Shown here piece after piece: positions 9,616-17,721 of a DNA stretch of 20,288 nucleotides (the first letter of the stretch is position 1; each line of letters begins with the position of its first letter). The DNA is taken from contig CAXKVR010000416.1 in the NCBI GenBank assembly GCA_964058845.1, positions 1 through 20,288 on the forward strand, in the 5' to 3' direction. Origin of the DNA: Carex sylvatica (taxonomy: Eukaryota > Streptophyta > Magnoliopsida > Poales > Cyperaceae). The notes below the pieces were generated by a model. The model saw nothing but the letters and a program-made list of their open reading frames with translations. It searched no databases and was not told where the DNA came from. The position numbers were made by a program, and so were the translations under genes.

Positions 9616-11846
9616 ATCAAAATAATCCAATTCTTATTCAATTTATTTTTCTAAATTAATATGTATGTTCCATGCATAATTTAATTTGTAAAATTAACTA
9701 ATACTCTTGGCTATATATCTTAATCCTTTTTTTTTCTATATTATGATGTATGTTCTCTTGATTTGCACTAATTTAATACAATTGTCACACCTCGCGGCCA
9801 CGGGTCGCGACAGTCCCCCGTCGTAAGCATACAACTTCGCATATGCTTACAAGACAGCTCAATATACACTCATAAATTTACAACAAAAGTATATAAAACA
9901 AGTTCATATATAATAATTCAAGTACACAAGACTGGTAAAAGTATAACATATCAAAGGTATCTCATACGAATACCAACCATCAGGTATGACATAGAGAGCT
10001 ATACAACAAAAATTAATATATACATCTCTAGTCAAATAACAAAATAACTACTGAGGTAATGGTGACATATACCGGGGGTCTACTACTCGCGTGCCTTCCC
10101 AGACTCAGTCGCACCAACACCTGTAAAAGAACCCAAAGGGTGGGGATGAGAATTTCATTCTCAGTTCGAATTTGCCACAGTCAGGTTATTGGACTTGCAA
10201 TCAGACTTCATGTTCAGAAAATAAAATCCATACGAAATCACATTAACAATTATACCACAATATATAAATGAATGCATATGCTTGACAACAAATAATCAAA
10301 TGAAATACAACTAATAAAATTTTCAAGATGAAGTTCAAACAATAACATAATAGGCTTAACTCATTTTAATAAGGCTAGTAGCACTTACATATGTTCCACC
10401 GAGCTGGACTCTCGTCTGTAGAATTACCGACACCTACAGACGTTCCACCAAGCTGGACCCTTTCTCTGACACTCATCTGCAGTACTTTGGCTTAACTATT
10501 TTCTAAAGTCTGGTTTCAAATCATATAATGAAAATTCCCCCTTGAAATCATTTGAAATATCGTAACATTCAATTGATCTTCCAAATGCATTATCACGTAG
10601 GATAATGCCCCCGAGTCACAGACGTTACACACAAGTCACCCACAATCACAATCACAATCACAATGAACATATAAATATATATATGTATAGAGTCACGCAC
10701 CCCTTGTCCCAACCGGTACTGGGAAACCATGAGGGTCATTCACCTAATGCGCCAGAAGGATACTGGGATCAAAGTCAGCTATACATCTCAACTTTGCAAA
10801 TTCATTCACAATAATTTTACAATCAGCAACTCATGGTGACTTCCAACCATAATCAAACTATAATAGAACAATTCTATTGACAACCATACAAATATGTAAA
10901 TCAACCCTATCACAACAATTCGGACCTATATTAATTGGGTTATGCACCAAATTTCAAGCCATTCCAATCATGCAACAATCAAATATACAAAATAAATTCT
11001 AAATTATGCAACAATCAAGCAACCAACATGGCAATCGAGAAAGAATTTAATTTTTGAAAATGAAACATCAAACAAGTCCAAGAATTTCGCACCTGATTAT
11101 AACGAGCGTACCGCAAAATTATGGATCTGATGTCTCGAATTGCCCCGCAAAGTCCTGCTCGACCGAGCCTACACCTATATTACACGTATTTATTTGGTTT
11201 AGGTTTGGTTCAATGATCGGGAGGTTCAATTGGGTGACACGAGTCGTTTCCTATTTTCTTAACCGAATTTGTATACCCTTTTTATCAGTTTTCTTACTTA
11301 ACACCTCTTAACCATCACACACTTTGCAATTAGGTCCTCTAAACTATATACCATCTTAATTTGGTAACAATTCATTTATTATTTCACTAATTTGGTTCCC
11401 GTAACAATTTGATTTACCAATTGGTTAAACTCTAATTTGGTCGAAATTCGAATTAACCGATACACGTTCTAGCATTTCGAGATCAAAATGTAACCCTACT
11501 GATTACAAGTCTATTTGGTCGGGTTAGCCTAATCAATCAACCATATTTCCCAATTTCAGATTTGGTATTGAAAATCCTAAAATTAGAAATTCCAAATTTG
11601 AGATGAAATTGAGAAAAGAATCGACAAATAACCAATAAGGAAGCTCAAAGGACTAGTTTACAAGCAATTCAAACACAAATCTCGGGTTTAAAATAAAAAC
11701 CCGAATAATTGAGAAAATTCGAGGTTTCGAGAGATAAGAGAAAAGAAATAAATATCGAATGGAAGGACTAGGAGAGATCTACGGTCAATTTCTCGACTCT
11801 ACCTTCGATTTCCCAAGCTTTGGGGTGATTTGGAGGGACTTGGATC

Positions 11847-11871
11847 TCTCTCTCTCTCTCTCTCTCTCTCT
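11847..11871. repeat. CT microsatellite in the solo LTR
   Basis: About twelve uninterrupted CT units. On the element's sense (minus) strand it reads as an AG tract in the probable transcribed leader. Confidence 0.85.
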
Positions 11872-11964
11872 TTGGTGGAACACACAATCAAAGGAAAGAA
11901 AAATGGGGCTGTGGGGGGAAAGAGGAAGGGGAAAAAAATCTGGGTTTTAGGTTAAAAACACCCT

Positions 11965-12349
11965 GAGTGCGGATGCACTCAATATCAGTGCAGGTCGGCC
12001 ACCCGCACTTATCACTTGACAGAATTTAAAAAGGCTCAAAAAATATAGAAAAATACTTCAGTGCGGGTCAGTTGCCCGCACTCGTCACTTGAATAGATTT
12101 TAGAAATTCAGAAAATCACAGAAAATTCATGAGTGTGGACGCACTCAATTTCAGTGCGGACGCACTCAGTACCTGGTCAAATTTTCATCAAAATGGCACT
12201 AAATCAAGAAAAGTCCAAGTCTAATGCGTCCGCATTGAAATTCAGTGAGGGTCAAGACACCCGCACTCAGGACTTAATCAAATTTTGGAAAAAGAACTGG
12301 AGTCAGTGAGGATCACCTATCCGCACTCACCACCAGTGTGGACGCACTG
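11965..12349. repeat. Cluster of nine GTGCGG..GCAC palindromes in the LTR
   Basis: Nine related imperfect palindromes fall within 385 bp, at about 11965, 11986, 12059, 12131, 12152, 12223, 12243, 12304 and 12334. Two kinds alternate. Compact ones have the form GAGTGCGGATGCACTC or CAGTGCGGACGCACT. Split ones have AGTGCGGGT and ACCCGCACT-like arms separated by a few extra bases. The sequences between them are unrelated, so this is a dispersed motif, not a simple tandem array. If the minus strand is the sense strand, the cluster sits in the upstream (U3) part of the LTR and could be a binding-site array. Confidence 0.75.
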
Positions 12350-12525
12350 AGCCTATAAAGTTCCAGAAATTTGTATTTTCGACGCGATTTTGATTCACAC
12401 TTGGTTTACTTGTCTAGAAAAATATTAATTAAGGTTTAAACTTCTATTTTATTAGCACGATTTTTGATTCTTGCTTTTAAATCACTTGAAAATTAATTGT
12501 ATAAATTTCATAACGTAACAACAAT

Positions 12526-12600
12526 CAAGTACCAAATAGAGTAATTTATAAAAAAATATTAAATTAAGATATTTTTCAATGTAACAATTCATATATACTT
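12526..12600. other. Short AT-rich junction between the LTR and the tandem array
   Basis: AT-rich sequence immediately right of the LTR target duplication. Nothing recognisable. Confidence 0.5.
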
Positions 12601-13415
12601 CAGTTATAAGTATAACTACTTACATTACGAGGTATGAATACTTACAATACTTGATATTAATACTTTCAAACATCATCTAGTGTCACAAACAAAAAAATAG
12701 ATAATATTTTAGATATAAACACTTGATACACGAACTATTCACACTTGCATTACAATGTATGAATACTTGTAGTACTTGATATTAATACATTCAGACATCA
12801 TCCAGTGTCATGTGAAAAAAATTGATAGAATTTGTTAGATACATATACTTGATACATGAACTATTTACACTTACATGGGGAAGTATGAATACTTGCATAC
12901 TTTATATTACTACTTTCAAATGTCATCTGATGTCAAAAGAAAAGAAAAAATCGTTGATAAAATATTTTAGATAAAACACTTGATACATAAACTGTTAACA
13001 TTTGCATTACAATGTATGAATACTTGCAATATTTAAAATTAATACTTTCATACATCATCTCATGCCATATGAAAATAAAAATAAAAATTTCATAGATTAT
13101 GTTAGTTACTAACACTTGACATATGAACTATTATACTTGCATGACGACATATAAATACTTGCACTACTTAATATTAATATTTTCAAATGTCATCCTGTGT
13201 CATATGGAAAAAAAATTAATAAAATATGTTAGGTATAAACACTTCAGACATGAATTATATACACATGCATTACAAGATATGAATACTAGAACAACGAGGT
13301 ATGAATACTTGCTCGACAAAATATGAATACTTGCTCGACAAGATATGAATACTTACACGACAAGGTATTCACGACGATGTATGAATACTTGCATGATGAG
13401 ATATGAATACTTGCA
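12600..13415. repeat. Nested tandem array: 125-135 bp unit passing into a 22-bp unit
   Basis: The motif TATGAATACTTGC marks the period. It starts at 12633, 12758, 12884, 13015, 13150 and 13278 (spacing 125, 126, 131, 135 and 128). It then starts at 13300, 13322, 13344, 13366, 13380 and 13402, a 22-bp period with one shortened unit. Each long unit also shares TTGATATTAATACTTTC, a CATCATCYAGTGTCA-like segment and ACACTTGATACATGAACTAT. The short array is built only from the TATGAATACTTGC-CGACAAGA part of the long unit. Non-coding. Confidence 0.85.
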
Positions 13416-15460
13416 CGACGGACAACTTAAAAGTACGTCATTATGGATCTCATTTGAAAGAGAAAATTACGTAGAAAACGTCCATGGTTTTAGATTTGTA
13501 AATTTTCTCACAGATCGTTAGAAATATTGACGAGATTAAACGGAGAAAAAAAATCAAACTCTAAAAATGTGTAAAAGATGTGTGTGTGATGTATCAAGTT
13601 TTTTTCCGAAATACTTGGTATCTTAGATATGAATACTTTATATATTATATATTAACACTTGTGCGCATATGTATCCATATTTGCACGCATCAGTTATAAA
13701 ATATATCAAATATTAGGCAGTCTCTCAAGTAATTAATGAAGTCTAGTTAATTAATGGCCCCAATAAGTAATTTTTGACTGAAGGATGAATGAGAGAAGTT
13801 GACTAGAGATAGTTAGTGGATTTCTTCTTCTTTTTCGTTAATGGAGAGGATAAGAATTCTATCATTGGAACTAAAAGTTCAAACAAGGCAGGTTGTGTGC
13901 CGTTATTACTTGACTAATTATTATATATTTTTATAATCCTAAACCATACGTTTTAAACACAAAAGTAAATTTTACTTAATAGTCGCAAATTTAACGAGTT
14001 TACTTCAATCCTATGACATTTTATATAATTTTTTTATCATCGCTACATATTTCTTCATGTAACTATATCATTATATTTAAGCACCTTAAAAATTAAATGA
14101 TCAAGAATTAATAAATGATGTAGAATAAATTTATATGTTATAATTATAATCATTATAATAAAAAGAGATTGACAATATGATAATAATAATAAGCATATTA
14201 TACAATGCCAACGTTACGGATTTATATTTTTGTTTATAAAATCCAAATAGTCAATATGAATTGCAGACTAAATTTTATATTTTTAGTGGTCTTTCCTATT
14301 TTTTAAATGTTTTAAATCACTTGATTTAAAAATTCACGACTGTCCAAAAACACTAATTTTCAACTTATTAAAAAATAGTAAAAAAATTCAAAAATAAATA
14401 TAATTTAGTTTTCAAATTCATTTTCATAAAGCAATCATATTTAATTATCCGAATCAACTGTTTGAATTTTTAAAATAAAAATATGAATCTACATAACAAA
14501 TTAATCCAAAATATGCATCTTGCATATTACCTTAACCTCACTCAGAAAAATATTCAAATATTATGTTATTTTTATAATTTATTAGATCAAATAAAGCATA
14601 AGCATGTTTTTACATAGTATTGATAAAATAATTCATAAATCGTGACTCACTTGCTAAAAACTTGTTCATTACTAATTCGAGTTGAAACTAATTTATTAAT
14701 AACTAATTCGTTAACTTAATGAATTGAGCACAAACATAATCCAACTCACTCATTTCATTACCAACTCAAAGATATATAAAGTTAGGCCACATCCAATTCC
14801 AAGTTCCGACCTAGCTAGCCCAAATCATCCAAACCAGTGTCCAGTGTCCAGTGTCCAGTGAAGCAGTGAATAGACTAGGAGTGAACCGCGATTTTAAAAT
14901 TGCAAATCCGGACACATATCAGTAAGTCATCCTCACCCAAATCAGTGAATCACAATCTCCTCTTCTCATCGACTAATTCCTTTAAAATATTCAGATTGCT
15001 TAAATTTCAAACATCAATTGATCTTAATAATTACTTAACAAACTGCAAACTGGAGTCGTTAACGAATTGAACACAAATTAAGCTTTCTAACTCAATATTA
15101 CCTTCTCAACTCAAATTAAGTCGCTCATTAACTTAATCAATTGGAAAGCATACACCAATTTTGTTGACTAGGCTCTACTATTCTTAGCCTGAAATTTTTA
15201 TTTATATCTTTAAAAAAAATAAACTAAAACACTTTGATTTTGAAAGAATTTCATATCTATCCAGACCGTCAAGCTAATATGCGACCCACTATAAATAGAT
15301 CGCAGATTAGCTTCCTGACTTCACAAAAGCTAAAAAAAATACATTTTAATATTAAATATATTTAAATTTTAAGATACCTTCAAACAAATCTGTGGTCTCT
15401 TTATAAAAATAGAGTTGCAGATTAATTTTGCAGCTCAAGTAAATTTAGAATTTCCCCTAG
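13416..15460. other. AT-rich gene-free region with minor repeats
   Basis: No gene is supported over about 2 kb. A decayed TATGAATACTT copy at about 13627 shows that the array to the left once reached further. CCAGTGT is repeated three and a half times at 14834-14860. The rest is AT-rich sequence with short random open frames. Confidence 0.55.
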
Positions 15461-15544
15461 TATGAGTTTTTTTTTTTTTTTTTTGAAAGGGTATAAATTA
15501 AATTTTGGATTCTCAGCGGCATATACGGTTAGAGTATTGCTCTC

Positions 15545-15790
15545 GAGTAGGGGCAGGGTGGGCCAGACATATCCGGGCATATCCGGGTGAGGGCACGGGT
15601 AGAGATCGAACATGGGTATTACGGGTAGATGGGTATCACGGGCGGGGTATCACGGGTTTTTTTTATAAAAACCATGCCCTGCCCGTCTTATACCCGTGCC
15701 CGTTGTACCCGCGGGGGGCAGGGCGGTCCGGGTAGGAGGGCAGGGCAGTCCGGATATGGGGGTCGGGCAGTCCGGGTAGGGGAGCGGTCC
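15545..15790. repeat. GC-rich CGGGTA island with 22-bp tandem units, between T tracts
   Basis: A sharp GC-rich patch lies in AT-rich DNA. It opens with GGGTA/CGGGCATATCC words and GGGTATCACGGG twice. It ends with three 22-bp units starting at 15720, 15742 and 15764, each with the core GGGCRGTCCGGRTA. Runs of about 18 T flank it at 15467-15484 and 15792-15808. Overlapping frames translate into Gly/Arg-rich low-complexity peptides and are not genes. Similar GGGTAC-type words recur at 17205-17540, which suggests a shared repeat origin. Confidence 0.65.
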
Positions 15791-16104
15791 ATTTTTTTTT
15801 TTTTTTTTACAATGTTGTACGAATATTATTACGTGTTTATAATTCGACTTTTAAAATCTGAATAGTTCAATATCAAATAGTGTATATATATATACATAAA
15901 ATTATCAAGTCACATCTTTATAATTCCTAAATAAATAAAATTTGTAACTTATATATAAAAATTGTTCTTGCGAAAATTTGTATGTTTATTCGACTATGTA
16001 CAAATGTATTTATTTATTTCTTTACACGAGTCATTTTATTTTATTTTCAAATTCTCATTCTAATTATATAGTTTCATAATTTATTATATCTCGAAATTTT
16101 TAGT

Positions 16105-16350
16105 TTATATTTTAAATTGATAATATATTTTCTAAACGTTCATTTTAAATTGATAATATATTTTCTAAATCAAAATTACTAATTATTTTAAAATAATGTT
16201 GCTTAAATCAATTACTTAAATCAATTAGTTTAAATATAAATAAAAATTACTAATTATTTTAAAACAATGTTGCTTAAATCAATTACTTTAAATATAAATC
16301 AAAATTACTAATTATTTTAAAACAATGTTACTTGAATCAATTACTTTAAA
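16105..16350. repeat. AT-rich tandem duplications
   Basis: AAATTGATAATATATTTTCT occurs twice, about 33 bp apart (from about 16113). A longer unit containing AAATTACTAATTATTTTAAA and AATGTTGCTTAAATCAATTA then occurs three times (about 16172, 16242 and 16302), with the last two copies about 60 bp apart. Non-coding. Confidence 0.7.
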
Positions 16351-16354
16351 AGTC

Positions 16355-16925
16355 GATCTGAACCGTTAGATGCTTATAAGTCGATCTAAACCATATATGT
16401 ATATGTATATATAATATAGAGGTTGGCTACTCTACTTACATAAGCATATGAGGATATATGCTTATAAGTCATTTTTTCGTTTTCAAAATCCAAAAAGTCG
16501 ATCTGAACCATTAGATGTGATCTCTATATTGAAATGTGCTTGGAGACCAAATTTATATTTTTTTTGATTTTTTTTTACTATTTATTAAGCGACTTTGAAA
16601 ATCGCTGATCCAACGTCTACCGTTGAACGAAAACTTAAACTGCATTTTTGAGGCACTAAATGATATTTTTTTTGAAATTCTGATACTTTGGATACCTAAG
16701 GGTAATCCTAAGGTGATATTCAGATCCATCTCGTCCCCCCTTTTCGAAAAATAGTCATACGCACAAATCCGACTTTCCTAGCCAAAATTATTGATGTTTA
16801 AAGTTTCTTCAAAAGCTAAACTTTGAAAATTCATAACTAACTACAGAAAATTTCAAATAAATTGAAATTTGTGTCAATTATGTGTATTTTTGAATGCTCT
16901 ACATTCTGGTATAATTACTTTTGTA
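16355..16925. other. Non-coding repeat-like DNA with a hairpin
   Basis: AGTCGATCTGAACC appears twice (about 16351 and 16496), each time followed by an RTTAGATG word, and TGCTTATAAGTC also appears twice. ATAAGCATAT and ATATGCTTAT (16440-16449 and 16456-16465) form a clean 10-bp stem. No gene is seen; this looks like decayed transposon sequence of unknown family. Confidence 0.45.
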
Positions 16926-16929
16926 GTTT

Positions 16930-17090
16930 GGTCCTTGTATCAGTCCAGACTTGTTGATTTATCAGCAGAGGTCAAATGCGGTGCAATTTGCCACAAATGC
17001 CGCCGCATGCGCTGCATCATGCGCCGCATGGGCTAATGTGGGGGCATTTTTAAAATTATATTTTTTTTAGGGTATTAATAAAAATGACTG
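16930..17090. mobile_element. Lone terminus related to the MULE at 3236-5176
   Basis: It ends ATTTTTAAAATTATATTTTTTTTAG-like sequence followed by GGTATTAATAAAAATGACTG at 17090. That matches the right end of the complete MULE (GGTATTAATAAAAATGACCG), and inside both lie a T/A-rich tract and then a GC-rich segment; here the GC words are GCCGCATGCG and GCGCCGCATGG. No partner end or target duplication was found, so this is a truncated or highly diverged relative, and its left limit is a guess. Confidence 0.5.
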
Positions 17091-17204
17091 TTTTCTTGGA
17101 TATACATATATATACACATGTGCAGTCACAGGAAATCTGAAAAAAAAAAATTGAATTTGAGGAGAAATTTGGTTTAAATTTTGAATTTTTTAAAATAAAA
17201 AAAA

Positions 17205-17420
17205 GGGTATCACAGGTACAGGCACGGGTACAGGCACGAGCACGAGTACGGGCACAGACACGGGTACGGGCACGGACACGGACACAAGTACGGGCACGGA
17301 CACGGGTACGGAGCACGGGGCACGGATACAGGTACGGGCACGGACATGGGTATATGGGTACGGACACGGGCACAAAGAGCACAAGCACGAATGGCATGGA
17401 TATAACGAGCATGGATACAT
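17205..17420. repeat. Hexanucleotide minisatellite (GGGYAC / GGACAC)n
   Basis: About 35 imperfect six-base units run between 17205 and 17420, with register shifts. It starts with GGGTATCACAGG, the same phrase type as in the GC island at 15640. Minus-strand frames give Pro-Val/Cys-Pro peptides, which are products of the repeat and not proteins. Related words (GTACCCGTG, CCGGGTACGG) continue to about 17540. It lies about 300-500 bp upstream of the start codon at 17722. Confidence 0.85.
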
Positions 17421-17544
17421 TTTGATCTGAGTATACTCAGTTTTTTGTCCCAAAAACTGTGACTGGCCCGTTTAATATCCATACTCGTGTACCCGTGTAT
17501 ATCCGGGTACGGACGGACCGGGCACGGGCTGCTCCTGGCGGGTG

Positions 17545-17721
17545 TTAGCAAACCACTGATACGGTCCCATGATTTAGTTCTACGGTTTACTTCAAAGTAC
17601 AGCGAAAGGGGTACAGTCACCGTCTCACCGACACCACACCACCAAAGAAAGAGGAGAGAGAGGCAGGGGTCTGTCTATTAGATCCAATCTAAGCTGACAC
17701 GGCGAGGCGAGGGGAGCGGAG
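17545..17721 (+). promoter_or_regulatory. Probable core promoter and 5' leader of the TSP1-like gene
   Basis: This is the only sequence between the minisatellite and the ATG. The part from about 17615 is rich in CACC and AGAGAGAGG, typical of a plant leader, and the start context GGAGATGG has G at +4. No convincing TATA box was seen, so the transcription start is not fixed. The region is inferred from position and composition. Confidence 0.4.

Larger units (their letters stand above)
9783..12520 (-). mobile_element. Solo LTR of a retrotransposon (2.7 kb, TSD ACAAT)
   Basis: The stretch begins TGTCACACC at 9783 and ends CGTAACA at 12520, so it has TG..CA ends. It is flanked by identical 5-mers ACAAT at 9778-9782 and 12521-12525. 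No gag, protease, reverse transcriptase or integrase reading frame is present and no primer-binding site adjoins it, as expected for a solo LTR left by recombination between two LTRs. Read on the minus strand it has a leader-like (AG)n/pyrimidine pattern around 11870-11700 and ends GGCCGCGAGGTGTGACA, which suggests the minus strand is the element's sense. The length and this ending recall long-LTR Ty3/gypsy (Tekay/Del-type) elements, but the lineage cannot be proven without internal domains. Confidence 0.8.

Noticed and set aside
9783..12520. Complete LTR retrotransposon
   Set aside because: No second LTR, primer-binding site or gag/pol sequence is present; the matching TSD directly flanks a single LTR.
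15422..15865. Gly/Arg-rich frames in the CGGGTA island
   Set aside because: Repeat translation with no conserved domain.
17056..17620. Three overlapping minus-strand frames with Cys-Pro/Pro-Val repeats
   Set aside because: All are translations of the hexanucleotide minisatellite in different frames.
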